From contig CM047426.1 of assembly GCA_026168455.1 (NCBI GenBank), forward strand, positions 52,249,085-52,313,084: 64,000 nucleotides of DNA, written 5' to 3'. Below, piece after piece: positions 1 through 11,166 of the stretch. A program made the translations under genes and the position numbers. Source of the DNA: Theocolax elegans. Lineage: Eukaryota > Arthropoda > Insecta > Hymenoptera > Cerocephalidae. Each line of letters begins with the position of its first letter. Position 1 is the stretch's first letter. The notes below the pieces were generated by a model. That model was not told the origin of the DNA and ran no database searches. It worked only from the letters and a program-made list of their open reading frames with translations.

Positions 1-1275
1 CCTGCCTGTCTATCAATAAGAATATGATTCTCCTCTAGGTATTCAGATAACTGGTTATGCACAAGTATCTCCAAAATTTTCGAAAGCTCAGAAAGCTTCG
101 CAAACGGCCTTGTATCAGAGCACGATTCAACCCTGCTCGACTTCGCCAAAGAAAACAGTAGCACCTTTTTCCAGCATTCAGGAAAATACCCAGATAAGAG
201 CATATCGTTAAAAAGATCCACGAGCAGAGTTAATTGAGGCTCTAACAACTTTAACATTTCCACAGATATGCCATCAATCCCCACTGCCCTTGAGGATGCT
301 CCCTGAATTGCACATTGAATTCCTTTTGCAGTTATATTAGAGAAGTGAAAAGAGGAGGAAGAGGGTGACAAAGGACACAAATTACATGATATGGTTGAAA
401 ATAACTGGATAGATAGTAGTTGAACATGATTCGAGACAGAAGCATAGTGACTGTTTAACTGTTGAGACGTGAAAAATTTAAGCGGTGATGGATTTGTCTT
501 TGATCTGAGGCCCATGTTTTTGAGGCATTTTCAGGATTTCTTAGGATCATTTGTACTATTAAGTTTATTTGCCAGGAAGTGAAATTTACTCGAGTTGACA
601 GCATTTGAGACATGATTTCGAAGACCTTTATATATGTTGTAATCTTCAATTGAACCAGTAGTTCGAAATCTTCCAAAAGCTGCATTTCTGTCCTTAATTT
701 TTATTTTAATATCCTTAGAAATCCATGGCTTGTATTTAGTTTTAAAAGAATGAAATTTTAATGGTGCTAACATGTCAAATGTAGAAAGAATTGCTTTGCT
801 TATGAGTGATAAAGTAGTTGAGATAGTGCTGTGATTGATAATTGATGAATGATTCCAAATCCATGGAAACATACTGGTTAGGCCTAGGATGATTGAATGA
901 TTGTAATGAAGAAAAGGAGGTGATAAATGAGTTGAATGTGGTTGCGGGGTTATGCAGGTTGATCTCACCCAAATTTCGTCTTCCAAATTCCCTCACGTCT
1001 GTCTGCGTGTTAGCAATCCGAAGAGTAATACTTATAGCATCATGTCCTGCTGCGAAGGGAGGTGTTGTTTTAACATATTCCTAATCAGGTATTGGTTCAC
1101 GAATAAGGAAGAGATCCAACCATGTATGAGAAGGCCCGCCCGACGTAATTGCGTGATGCGTTGGCTCTGACACTGGATGAGTGAAATTCCCAGTGCCGAT
1201 ATGTTTGCCCTAAACTTATTTGCCATAGCATCGGAGGAATTCATATCGACGATAGTCTCGCTATACCACCCCATA
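1..1275 (-). pseudogene. Non-LTR retrotransposon (LINE) fragment, endonuclease to early RT
   Basis: Read on the minus strand this is the middle of a LINE ORF2. At 1030-1275 lies the end of an APE-type endonuclease, with an HTWLDLF-like stretch followed by AGHD, matching the late motifs of the fold, but spread over two frames. At 531-770 lies the endonuclease-to-RT linker (KPWISKDIKIKIKDRNAAF). At 1-305 an uninterrupted frame gives the first RT blocks: GIDGIS, then FPECWKK, then a DTRPFAKLSELSKILE-type block and EYLEENHILIDRQ. The rest of RT lies beyond the left edge. Frameshifts near 1030 and between 305 and 531 show that it is dead. The Jockey, LOA or CR1 clade cannot be separated by eye. 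Confidence 0.8.
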
Positions 1276-1440
1276 TCTACTTAGATTGCTGCAATATTCC
1301 ATGATAAGCTTCTGGAAGCTTTTTGTGCGAGGCGTTACGTAACTTTTTTGAACGTGTCTAGAAAGATTACAGTAGTCTATCTAGCTGTCTTTCAAGAAAG
1401 ATTACCAGTTTTATTAATACAATATTTTAATAAGCATTCA

Positions 1441-1660
1441 TGCAACCCTAATTTTATGTTCCACTGCAACTTATCGCGTTTTTTACCGAAAATTTGCAGG
1501 AATCTTGCCAGAAACATTGTTGTTTGATCATTCACAAAAATTGCATTGGAATCTTGCTAAAATCTTTTAAGCAAGCTTTCTGCAAACTACTTACTAGAAG
1601 TTGCCGCATTCTTTCTCTGAACTTTTCTGGAACATTAAGCAGCAATATTCCTTATGCATA
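1441..1660 (+). repeat. Copy 1 of a ~220 bp direct repeat
   Basis: The segment resembles 3041-3260 in the same orientation. Both run from a TTTTATnTTCCACTG-like start through a TTGC-rich body with a GCAAGCTTTCT motif to a TTTTCTGGAAC..AGCAAT end. Similarity is clear but degenerate. The pair brackets 1.4 kb of AT-rich DNA and is probably internal structure of one old element. No coding potential was seen. Confidence 0.6.
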
Positions 1661-2262
1661 ACTTTAAGACAAATTAACCAATTTGAGCTTACTATCTTTT
1701 AAACTATGTCTTCTTCATCTCAGTTTTTTGGTGGTTTTGCTTTAGTGGCTTTTAATTTTCATAAATCAGAGCGTTAGAGTCGGAAATTTTGAAATTCTTC
1801 ATATTTTTGTATTACAAAACGTATCCCAGAGTTTGGTTAAGGTCCGTGACCCGAAGGTAAGATACTCTCCTAGTTAGTGTATCTATAATAAATACTTTTA
1901 TAATTTTTTAATTTAAGGCGATGTGATACCCAAATTACAGGAACCTACATCTAAAATCCCAAAAATTTAAAAAACTAATGGAATTAAAAATCTGAAAAAA
2001 TTTACAGGTAATGTTGAAGGCAAATAGAATACCGTTACAGAGCGATTTTTTCAAAATAATTAATTTAAAATGAATTATATCGAAATAACCATTTTTTGGT
2101 CGGTAATATATAGCTAAAATCAAAGCTGCACGGCTGCTCAAAAATTTCGTTGATTTATTGATAAAAAAATTTGAAAAAATTCATAGACTATCTTTAATGT
2201 AAATACAACGCCGTTACAGAGCGTTTTTTTCGATAAAGTATACTGTTTGCTTGAGAAAAAAT

Positions 2263-2655
2263 AAATACTGATTTTAATTAATATTTTTATCGGTCCTTGG
2301 AGTGGGAAGGCTTTTTTTGAGGGTTTAAATATCGTGTAGAATAGATTTTCATTTCAGTCCCTGATGAGGAGCAGCAGCGAGCTCGAAACGTCGGACATCA
2401 TATTTGGGGTTAGTAGATTTTTGGTGCAAGGGGGCAGTCAGATTGCTTTATTAATAATTTGTTTTTATGTTTAGTTAGTGTTTTTATTTTTTATATTTTA
2501 TATTTTTTATTTTTATTTTTATAGATTCTTCGGGGGTGATTATAAGTAGGGGCAATCTGATTGCCCATATAATTGACTGTAAGACCGATAAAAATATTAA
2601 TTAATTTAGTTATACTACAGTCGACATAAGTAATATTTTATTAAATACTGATTTT
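2263..2655 (+). mobile_element. Short insertion with hammerhead-like core, 13-bp flanking repeats
   Basis: The 13-mer AAATACTGATTTT occurs at 2263-2275 and 2643-2655 and brackets 367 bp, as a target-site duplication would. Inside are inverted sequences at 2274-2298 and 2581-2604 (TTAATTAATATTTTTATCGG and complement). Between them, CTGATGA at 2361-2367 is followed by a GAGC..GCTC stem and GAAAC at 2385-2389, the order of conserved elements in a hammerhead ribozyme core. Penelope-like elements are known to carry hammerheads in their terminal repeats, so a short non-autonomous relative is possible. Stem III is not convincing, so activity is unproven. Confidence 0.45.
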
Positions 2656-3040
2656 GTTTTAATGGGTTTACATCTCCTTAATTTATTATTATTTATAATT
2701 TTATTTATTGCAGTTTATTTTATAACTGTAAATAAATGTATATAAATTTATATAAACGATAAAAAAGGTATACATTCGTAAATAAATCTAAATAAATGTA
2801 AATATCTGTAATGAATTATATATACGATTATAAAAAATTATTTGGTGCCAGTAAATTTTTCGTTGAAATAATCAGAAATGTAAATAACAGTATACAAATA
2901 TAATTAAAAATATATAAATGTAAATAAATGTAAAGAAAAGTAAATACAGTCTCACTTATCACATTTAGCTGCATTTATATACTTTTATTTACTTTTTAAA
3001 ATTTCCATCGGGGAATATTTGCGGCAACATTTCAGCAAGT

Positions 3041-3260
3041 TTTCATGCCAGCTTAATTTTATTTTCCACTGTGACTTTCGGCACGGTTTGCTAAAAACTT
3101 GCAAGAAGCTTGCTGGAAATATTGTCTTTTGATCGATCAGAATCAAAGCGTTGGAATCTTGCTGGAAGGATTTTACGCAAGCTTTCTAGAAGTTAGTGAC
3201 CAGTGATTGCCTCATTCTCTCTCTGAAATTTTCTGGAACCTTAGACAGCAATAGTCCTTG
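3041..3260 (+). repeat. Copy 2 of the ~220 bp direct repeat
   Basis: This is the partner of 1441-1660. It is followed by more TTGCTG/GCAAC-rich sequence. That runs to 3610-3620, where GCTGTGTGGGA matches the right terminus of the DNA element that ends at 56888. No left terminus was found near 1.3 kb, so the full extent of the element is uncertain. Confidence 0.55.
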
Positions 3261-3879
3261 AATGGTTGCAATAATATATTTGAATAGCTTGTATTAAACT
3301 TTCGCTGTATCATTTCTTTGAATCTGTCATAAATCATGCTTAAATTTTTTTTGGTTGTCTTTCATGAAAGATTTCTGTGATGAAGTTTGAAACATTTCTA
3401 GAAATGTTGCTGCAATCTATTGGCAATTTTCATGCAATATAACATTTTATCGTTATTTATATATTTCTTGGAATGTTGCTAAAAAATTACAGAACGCTTT
3501 CGTAGAATGTTCCTTTGAAAGATTGCTGTAAGATTTAGTTAAGTTTTAGGGAGGTTGCAGCAAACTTGCAAAGGAATATTGCATGTATCTTTCATCGGGA
3601 AGCTTTTATGCTGTGTGGGAATCAGCGAATTATGCAACGATATAAATACAAAATATAAAATATAATTAAATATTAATAAATCATAAAGTTAAATAATTCC
3701 TTGGAACTAAGTCTTTATTCTCACATTCTACAAAGAACATACATTCGATAATCTCGAATTTCGAATATCCAGATCGATTTCGGCGTAATTAGAAATAAGT
3801 AGATCTGTTAATTGTACATATATCTACAAAATATAATTTATTATTAATATCAATATTAATAAATATTAAAAATAAAAAA

Positions 3880-4478
3880 TTATTTACGAAGAATTTCTTT
3901 ATACTTAATACTGCACGAAGCAGTATTAAAATATCCCGATGGAAGACTTAAACTCCTCTGCAGTAAAAAAATTGATTTTATTTAAATGAATTTAATTACT
4001 AAAATTACATTTAATAATATTATTTTTACCTGCTCATTACGTATGTTTAATTGTGAACCTGTAAAAAATAATATGTTCATTCATATATATTATTATATAC
4101 ATAACAATTAGATTATATTTATTTTTTATGTATGCTTTTTCAACATTCCAACTTACTAATATCTGACTTATAACTTCTATTTAGTTTTTGTTTCAATTTT
4201 TTATTCAAATTTTTTAATGAGTCCAATTCTTCAATCGTTTCATTATAATTTGCTTCCAACAGTACATAATTATCTTGTTAACATTTATAGTCATATTCCA
4301 GCGTTTCATAAGCATCCTTAATCAAACCATGTTTTTTTTCTAGCAAAGAGGTCTTACTCCCATCAATAGTGATCTCTTTATTAGAATCAGGTACAAAATC
4401 TTGTATTCTGGACTTCGTATACGGACTTGAAGATTTTCTTTCAGTGGAGGATCAATCATTTAACTCCTTAATAACATT
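3880..4478 (-). pseudogene. 3' exons of a multi-exon gene relic (left of solo LTR)
   Basis: Three candidate exons on the minus strand have matching phases. The first, 4157-4478, is the remainder of an exon cut by the solo LTR. It encodes a serine-rich, then coiled-coil-like stretch (YTKSRIQDFVPDSNKEI, later NETIEELDSLKNLNKKLKQK) and ends at a good GTAAGT donor. The second, 4030-4058, lies between an ACAG acceptor and a GTAAAA donor and continues the frame (SQLNIRNEQ). The third, 3880-3957, follows a TGCAG acceptor and runs to TAA. Two in-frame stops (TGA just before STERKSS, TAA near 4283) make it a relic. It resembles the middle of insect BEN-domain-type proteins, but no BEN domain is readable. 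Confidence 0.55.
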
Positions 4479-5433
4479 TATAATGGTAAGCGAGTTACTG
4501 ATCAGGTAAGCAACGCGAAAGAGGATATACAGCGCGGCGCGCGCACCAACGCGCGAGAATCGTGCGCGCCCAGCTGGCAGTACCGATATAGCGCGCGCAC
4601 GGTGTAAATACAGGCCGAGATAACGGTCTCTTTTATGGTGTTTTATCGGAGAAGCGTGGGTGTGTGTGATACAGTGTGGGTGCGGACAGGCTTCCGCCAC
4701 ACGACCCAACACGTCGAGCAAAACTGTACGCCTCAACCACTCCGGATTCCGTCCACGGAAAAGACGGAAGATCGAGGTCAATTCGCCCAAAGGAGTGAGA
4801 GAGAAAGAGAGATTGACTGGGAGATCACGCGCTTTTGTTCCCGCCGTTTCAACGTATTTCGAGCGATGTCTCGTGAATACAAAGGTGAGTGGTGCACCAC
4901 GTTGGACCCGCGTGTCCCGTTGATAGTTTCCCGATTTACCTGGTACGGTCCAGGAGAGAAAGCGTTCCTCTTTTCCCCCCTCTCGTGACAAATCCCGCCC
5001 GTGTAGATAGGTCGGTAGTTCGCGGAAGCCACTTCACGAGAGAAGGCGCGCGCGACGTAGGCAGCTTCTTATCCCTTAAATTGTTAAAGTTGATTTATTG
5101 TTGAATGATTATTTATTTAATAAATTGACTCGGCGAGACGATCTTTCTCGCCGATTAACATAATATATCGATTGTTGATAACGTTTTTTACCGGTCGTAG
5201 TCGTATCCCACGAATACCGCCCTCTCCGGCGTTTATCCTAGTTGGCAATTTTGGGCATAGGGCCCAACACACAATATTAAAGTCAAACGAGGTGTTTGAC
5301 GTTGTTAACGGCATTGCACGGGAATCAAAGTGATTCCCTGCCGCATCGTGGGACTGTACCCTTATGGTTGGTAAGTTGGGACAGATTGGTCCTAACCGAG
5401 GGCCTTAAATTCCCCAGTACCCACCCCGTTTCA
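4479..5433 (+). mobile_element. Solo LTR, family A, copy 1
   Basis: Homologous to 36844-37969 and, inverted, to 42873-43974. It starts TATAATGG and ends CCCGTTTCA, decayed forms of the TGTAAYGG..CCRTTACA ends of the other copies. At 955 bp it is about 150 bp shorter than they are. The flanking 4-mers are CATT and CCTT (3 of 4 match), as expected of an older insertion. It carries GC-rich CG-repeat sequence at 4530-4600, a GAGAGAGA tract near 4800, and AATAAA near 5120. No gag or pol adjoins it, hence solo. Ty3/gypsy or BEL/Pao origin is inferred only from the TG..CA ends and the 4-bp duplication seen in the sister copies. Confidence 0.75.
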
Positions 5434-5617
5434 CCTTATATCCATTAGAATCTTCGTTGCAATCCAAATGTTCATTATGCTTACTCTGATTTGGTCATAT
5501 TCTTTGAGATGTGGATAGAGTAGAATCTTCTTCGCAATCCAAGTTTTTACCAGAAACCAGATTCAACGTATCGTACACATTGACTATAATCTGTAACACC
5601 ACTTGCTGTTGTGACCG
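5434..5617 (-). pseudogene. Exon 3 (upstream part) of the gene relic
   Basis: After an AATTCAG acceptor the minus strand reads VTTASGVTDYSQCVRYVESGF in phase with exon 2. One frameshift later it continues GKNLDCEEDSTLSTSQRI, a TGA stop, then PNQSKHNEHLDCNEDSNGY. The reading resumes on the far side of the solo LTR at 4478, so the LTR landed inside this exon. The acidic, serine-rich composition suggests a disordered linker. The frameshift, the stop and the LTR together argue that the locus is no longer functional as one protein. Confidence 0.5.
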
Positions 5618-5863
5618 CTGAATTTTTTAAAATAAGCGTAGTTCCAGACAGAAGTCAGAAGAACTGAAAAAGATTCAAAACGTGTTATAAGTTTCACTTA
5701 AAAAAAATAATAAATATCATATTAAATTGCTAAAACTAATAAAAGCAAGTGAAAATTGTAGTTGTATTATTAAGTTTTTAGAAAAACTATAGTTTAATTA
5801 TGATAATAATAATATTCATTAGATAAAATTGTAGCTCATGAAAACAACAATATTTTAATTCAC

Positions 5864-5965
5864 CTTTTTTTCTTCTGCTTTTTTTCTTAAAATATCGGTC
5901 AATTATACTCTGTTCTAAGGGTAAAAAAATTGGTCGGGCTCGTTTATTTTTTTCTTCAAAAGATT
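5864..5965 (-). CDS. Exon 2 of the gene relic, basic segment
   Basis: This 102-bp exon lies between TTTTACAG and G|GTGAAT and is read in phase with exon 1: the split codon gives E, then SFEEKNKRARPIFLPLEQS and a lysine/arginine-rich end (RYFKKKSRRKK). The basic tail could be a nuclear localisation signal. It is free of stops and the phase matches on both sides, so the first two exons are still intact although the downstream exon is broken. Confidence 0.55.
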
Positions 5966-6106
5966 CTGTAAAATTTGTATAAATAGTGAAATTATTAAAA
6001 AATATTTGTATATTACATAGTAGTACCTCAATGTAAATGAACGCTTAATTATGAAACTTTCTATCTTGATAAAAAAAGTATAAATAATAAATAAATAATA
6101 ATGTAC

Positions 6107-6353
6107 CGTACAAATCTCCTATTTGAATTCCATATTTGGCTCGATTCGGATACTCATCATTACTATACCAGCAAGCATAAATCTTATCCTTCTCAAAGTC
6201 CTTTTTATTTTTTGGTCGATTAGTTTTAAATTCTATAATATCCTTCACAGGAATACATTTCTTCAATTTACTCCCAAAAAGTGTTCGTGCTTCACTTCCA
6301 ACAAATTTAACTGCAGCACAAGATGGGTACGACCTGCTATCTGAGTCACTCAT
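6107..6353 (-). CDS. Exon 1 of the gene relic (N-terminal domain, BEN-family-like?)
   Basis: ATG at 6353 opens MSDSDSRSYPSCAAVKFVG. The frame runs through LKKCIPVKDIIEF, KDKIYACWYSNDEYPNRAKYG and IQIGDLY to a G|GTACAT donor. The pattern of an AVKFV start, an IPV..I.EF strand, a basic spacer and K.Y..WY.......Y..QIG resembles the small N-terminal beta-fold domain of many insect proteins that end in a BEN domain. That similarity is from memory and is not proven here. Together with exons 2-6 it makes a minus-strand transcription unit reaching 3880. It faces away from the transposase gene starting at 7325, with about 1 kb of shared upstream DNA. Confidence 0.55.
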
Positions 6354-7324
6354 TGTGCATACATTTATTACACTACATACGAGTATTGAACTTATTCATG
6401 AAAATTCACATTTTTATGAGAAAATTGTGCGCAGTTTATAAACGATTCTTGACGATTTTTAATTCGTGATAAGCATAATATTAACAATTAGATATAAATT
6501 AAGACGACTGTTCAATTGGTTATGTGATCGTACGATAAACGTCAACAGGTGGTCGATTACCAAATCGATAATTGTGTTAGTCCACAAAAAATACGGTGCA
6601 AAGTATTCTTGTATACTGCAAGCTTCAAAGGTCTCTGAAATAAGTCTTGTTTGAAAATTATATTCTTTGTTTCACGCGCGAGCCGAAAATTACATTTATT
6701 TTTTACTTTCAATGTAGACACAATTTGTATATGGATATAGTTTCTGATTTACGCGCGAACCGAGTTGTTTTTTACTTTCGACATGTATAGCATATAGATA
6801 ATAGATGTTTATAATAGATATAGTATTATCATGTATAACAAAGAGAGATGATGCATTATGGTATGCCGACAATCGATTATACGAAATTTACGTTTGCAAT
6901 TAACGCGCAAACAAATTATTAGTTTTTTTACTTTCAGTAATTAGCATTCATGTAATTAGAAATTCTATTTCACGTTTGCAATTAATTCTCAAACAAATTT
7001 TCTTCTTACTTTCGATTTTGAATACATATAGTTACGAATTTACACTGTACAGTCAACCAATTTAAAAGAATCGATCGTTCCATCCACCGCACGGTTGTCA
7101 CTTATACCTCATTCCATCTTCATTCCTTATTCTCTAAACTCTTCTCTCTAGTGTGCAAATGTTAAATACACTTAATACAACTGTGTCTTATTATATGGGA
7201 GCTTCTTAATAGTCTCTTGTTATACTGCGGATGCAAGTGTTGAACTACACAAATTAACAAAAATAGTTACTGTTTTATTGAATTTTTTCTGTTTATCGGA
7301 TGTACTTACGTATACATTTGTACA
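6354..7324. other. AT-rich spacer between divergent genes, with degenerate tandem motif
   Basis: No coding sequence is supported. A degenerate unit (ACGCGCGAnCCGA or ACGCGCAAAC followed by TTTTTTACTTTC) recurs near 6672, 6750, 6905 and 6985, spaced roughly 70-150 bp. It sits between the start of the minus-strand relic and the plus-strand transposase gene and could hold promoters for either. That role is an inference. Confidence 0.3.
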
Positions 7325-7617
7325 ATGGATCAACAGGTACGTTGAAAATGCAAAAATATTTATTGATTTTTATTTCGGAACGTATATGTAAATATTGTTA
7401 ATTTTAATTGCAGTCAGATAATTCAGAAAGTAATGATGAAGAAAGAGCAGAATATTTGAGTTCTGAAGGAAATGATTCAATAATAGATGTTAGTCAATTA
7501 TCTATAGAATCTAATATAATTGACATTGATTCTATGACTTCTGAACATGCATCTATAACTTCCAGTGAAAGTTACAATGTTGCGCACAATCAAGTAGCCG
7601 AGAATATTTTTTTGCAG
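7325..7617 (+). CDS. Exons 1-2 of a CACTA-like transposase gene
   Basis: Exon 1 is only 12 bp (7325-7336, MDQQ) before GTACGT. Exon 2 (7414-7617, 68 codons) lies between TTGCAG and CAG|GTAATT, and both junctions are phase 0. Exon 2 is acidic and serine-rich (SDNSESNDEERAEYLSSEG, then DSIIDVSQLSIES), as expected of the disordered N-terminus of a transposase. A second copy of exon 2 lies at 11699-11904. The assignment to a CACTA gene comes from the downstream exons at 13.8-16.7 kb, which continue in the same orientation. Confidence 0.55.
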
Positions 7618-8849
7618 GTAATTATGATATGCATTTTCGTTTAATTATATAAATACTTGTGTGAACTACTAAATAGTTTAAGCAAAATGGTATACTTTTT
7701 CAGCTAATGTTTATATTTAATTATTCTCTCTATATTCTGACCAATTTAGTAGTCCTTAACTATATAATTAGTTACCTTAATAATTAGATTTCAAACGAGT
7801 CGAAATAAATCCTTTAATTTAATAAATATCGTGAAATAATGTTTAACAATTTTAATTACCATAAGGAAGAGACTACGATACTGCTCTTTAAAATTCAATA
7901 CATGTAGAAAAAAACAGTTTATTAGATCAGCATCGTCTTCACTTTTCTATGCATCAATCAGTATTATAGTTTCAACACTAATCAATCTGATAATCATAAG
8001 TTTTGATTGAGGCTTCATCAACATGTTTCAAATCCCAATGTTTTGTGTGCTTTTAAAAAACTTTTAGATTAAAAATGTTAACTTGACTAGGCAAATTATA
8101 AAAAAAATCACTCTTAATGTTATACAATAAGTATTAATTGATTTTAACATAAATAATTGCAGAAGCACCTACCGTTGAAAGAAATTTAAAAAAAATTAAT
8201 TTTCTGACATTCCAATAACATGCAAACAAATTGTTTTGAGCATTGAAAAGAAATTTTTATGCATAAACAGTATTTTTTTTCTTTAAATGAACATTCACGC
8301 TAACTTATTAGATGCAACCTTTTTTGTTCCAACCTATACAATATTTCATTTTGTTTGCAAGTAATTTAATTTATGATGATACTTATTGCCTTCTAGTAAA
8401 TGCGTTTGTTTGTAACTGTTTATAGATTATAACCATATTTGTTTGTAACTATTTAGAAGTTAGTAATGATAAGTGCAATAATTGCAGATTGGATCAATAA
8501 GTATCTACATTTAAAGTCAAAAAGTATTATTTATCAGTAATAACGCAAACTATTAGCAATTCACAAAATAAAATTCTTGATTTTTTCATAAAATAGTAGA
8601 TGATTATAGTTTGCAACTGTTATGCCAAAAGCAAGCAATAGTAATTTGTATAAATTTTTTACCGTAAATTACAACTTGGACTGGTGGATAAATTTTGTAA
8701 ACCAAAAATTTAAAATGTGTTTTACATTGATTGTAAATTGAAATTATTTGTATCGATCGATTCATTAAGAAAATGTATTTAAACATTAACAAATAATAAA
8801 ACTTTTTACATTTTAAAACAAAATGAATTTAAACGTTCGGAGATAATTT

Positions 8850-9426
8850 ATATATAATTTTCGATCTTTCCGAACTAAATGCTTTATTTTTGGAATAAAG
8901 CAGGCCTATTATACCCTTTGTCCGCTATGGTTTATGGAATTTCCCAGAGTAACGGCCTTTTTCAAAAATTAAAATAAAAATTAAAGGCGTTTCGATCTTG
9001 ATCCCCAGTTTGGACTCCTCAGTAAGGAACTGGAGATCATATCTTAGACGCTTGTCGCAAGATGAACTGCGACGCCAACAAGATGTTATGCGGCTATATA
9101 TATATAGAGGAAGACGACAATCTCTCCAACGAGTAAAGTCGTCTCCATCTAGCGGTGGAAAAGACCACCAGCCAGAGCCACCATGCATAACATCTTGCTG
9201 GCGTCGCAGTTCATCTTGCGACAAGCGTCTAAGGTATGATCTCCAGTTCCTTACTGAGAAGTCCAAACTGGGGGTCGAGGTAGAAATGCCTTTAATTTTT
9301 GTTTTAATTTTTTAAAAAGGCCATTACTCTCGGAAATTCCACCAACCATAGTGGACAAAAGGTATAATGGGCCTGCTTTATTCCAAATATAAAGCATTTA
9401 GTTCGGAAAGACCGATAATTATATAC
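8850..9426. mobile_element. Fold-back element, ~240 bp arms
   Basis: Arms at about 8850-9093 and 9183-9426 are inverted copies; both contain GAACTAAATGCTTTAT and AACTGGAGATCATA. The centre is about 90 bp with a (TA)n stretch. It lies in an intron of the transposase-like gene. Because the arms mirror each other, both DNA strands show an open frame with the same peptide (NWRSYLRRLSQDELRRQQD). That is a geometric consequence rather than evidence of a gene. No transposase is encoded. Confidence 0.8.
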
Positions 9427-10048
9427 TTTTTACATTTTGTTATGATTTTGATAATTAATACCATTTATAGCTATTTTAATACCATTTTGATTATTAATAA
9501 TACTACTACATAAAGAGGATCAGTCCTTAAGCTTAGAGGACGGGGATTTGGGTTTACTGTTTTCTCTCACTTTTTCTATAGAATCGAGTTTTTGTGATGT
9601 CTCACTTCTCAAACTAACACGTGTAAAGGGTCGATCATTGGCATGGCCCGTATAGGGGCCTCCCGTCCTCTTAAGGCGAATGAGTCCTAAAAATACATTT
9701 TAAAATAATGGGCCTGCTTTATTCCAAATATAAAGCATTTAGTTCGGAAAGACCGATAATTATATACTTTTTACATTTTGTTATGATTTTGATAATTTAA
9801 TACCATTATAGCTATTTTAATACCATTTTGATTATTAATAATACTACTACATAAAGAGGATCAGTCCTTAAGCTTAGAGGACGGGGATTTGGGTTTACTG
9901 TTTTCTCTCACTTTTCTATAGAAATCGAGTTTTTGTGATGTCTCACTTCTCAAAACTAACACGTGTAAAGGGTCGATCATTGGCATGGCCCGTATAGGGG
10001 CCATCCCGTCCTCTTAAGGCGAATGAGTCTAAAAATACATTTTAAATA
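9369..10048 (+). repeat. Two tandem 341-bp units
   Basis: GGGCCTGCTTTATTCC begins at 9369 and again at 9710. The sequence between (GAACTAAATGC-type arm end, AAAGAGGATCAGTCCTTAAG, GGTCGATCATTGGCATGGCC, CCCGTCCTCTTAAGGCGAATG) is repeated almost base for base. The first 58 bp of unit 1 are the right arm of the neighbouring fold-back, so the duplication included the end of that element. No coding capacity. Confidence 0.85.
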
Positions 10049-10239
10049 TACAATTACATAAGAAAATAATTCAACAAGTTTCAGGCATCAGACTTCATGA
10101 ACATTAACTAGAGCAGCTATGGATCGATACAAAAATTTATAGAGTATCAAACACCATTTAGAAAACAAAAATTCAAAATTCGTTTCTTTATTTTAAAATA
10201 AGAATTCAAATTCTTAAAAATCGCATATTTAAATATTCG

Positions 10240-10695
10240 AAACAGCTGAAATGTGCTTAAAAACATTCATGTTGATTAAAAAATCACATATTTAAAAAAA
10301 AAACATGTAGGGAAGGTGTTTCCAGGAAAACTCATTACAGAAATAGCAAAATTATCGCTTTCTCGATACACTTTTTTGTATATATCAAAAAGGCGTCTTT
10401 TAAAACGCTTTAAAATGATTAGTTAAGCTTATTATAATGCAACAAGGGTACCCTATCTTTTTTTTTTACGGAATAAATAGTAAGGGATGTTCGCAGGGAT
10501 AAAATGAGCTGAAAATCAAGAATAATGATATTTTTGTCTTGTTTTACCACCGGAAATTTCTTATTGCATTACAAAAAGCTTAACTTAACATGTTAAAACG
10601 TTTTAAAACATACTTTTTTGAAATGTGATAATGTGAAATATGTGATTTTTTAATGAATATTAATGTTTTTAAGCATATTTTAGCGGTCTCGATAG
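10240..10695. mobile_element. Degenerate fold-back element
   Basis: AATGTGCTTAAAAACATTCAT and ATTAAAAAATCACATATTT on the left are mirrored on the right by AAATATGTGATTTTTTAAT and TTAATGTTTTTAAGCATATTTT. Inner arms carry AAAACGCTTTAAAATGATTA against its complement. A left-flank motif (TTCTTAAAAATCGCATATTT, 10213-10232) recurs at 13602-13621 beside another intron segment of the same gene, so the region has been rearranged. No ORF of interest. Confidence 0.6.
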
Positions 10696-11166
10696 TTAAA
10701 ATGTGATATAGAAAATATAACCGAGAATTTAAAAAAAAACGCCTGAGTTGTAGTTGATCGGTTAGAAAAACAATTTTGCTTCTTAAAAGTCAATGTGAAT
10801 TGGTTATTGGTAGGGAATGGGAATAGGTTTCAAATATGTTAATTTTTGCATACATCTGCTTTTTAGGCATACGTTTTCCCACTCATGCACATTTTTTAAA
10901 CACCTATTTTGTATTGCTAGAATACTTTACATATTCTTTAACCCATTAGCGCTCAAGAGTGCACAAATTTTTCTTTATTTTCATAGCCATTATTTGTTGC
11001 TTAAAACATAGCCTATAATGATGCTGATTTTTTTCTAAATAGTCTTGGATCTGCTCTTTTTTAAAAAGGTATAATTTTTTTAATGTTAAAAAAAATGCAA
11101 AGAAATTGTTGCGTTATTTTTTTAATTAATTTTTTTTATAACAAAACATGCTAGTAAATCAGTTAG

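Noticed and set aside
4452..5104. Overlapping ORFs on both strands in GC-rich DNA, up to 179 residues
   Set aside because: They fall within solo LTR A, are not conserved in frame among the three copies, and lack retroelement domains.
8925..9315. 113- and 105-residue overlapping ORFs on opposite strands
   Set aside because: Both come from the inverted arms of a fold-back element and share the same peptide only because the DNA is palindromic.
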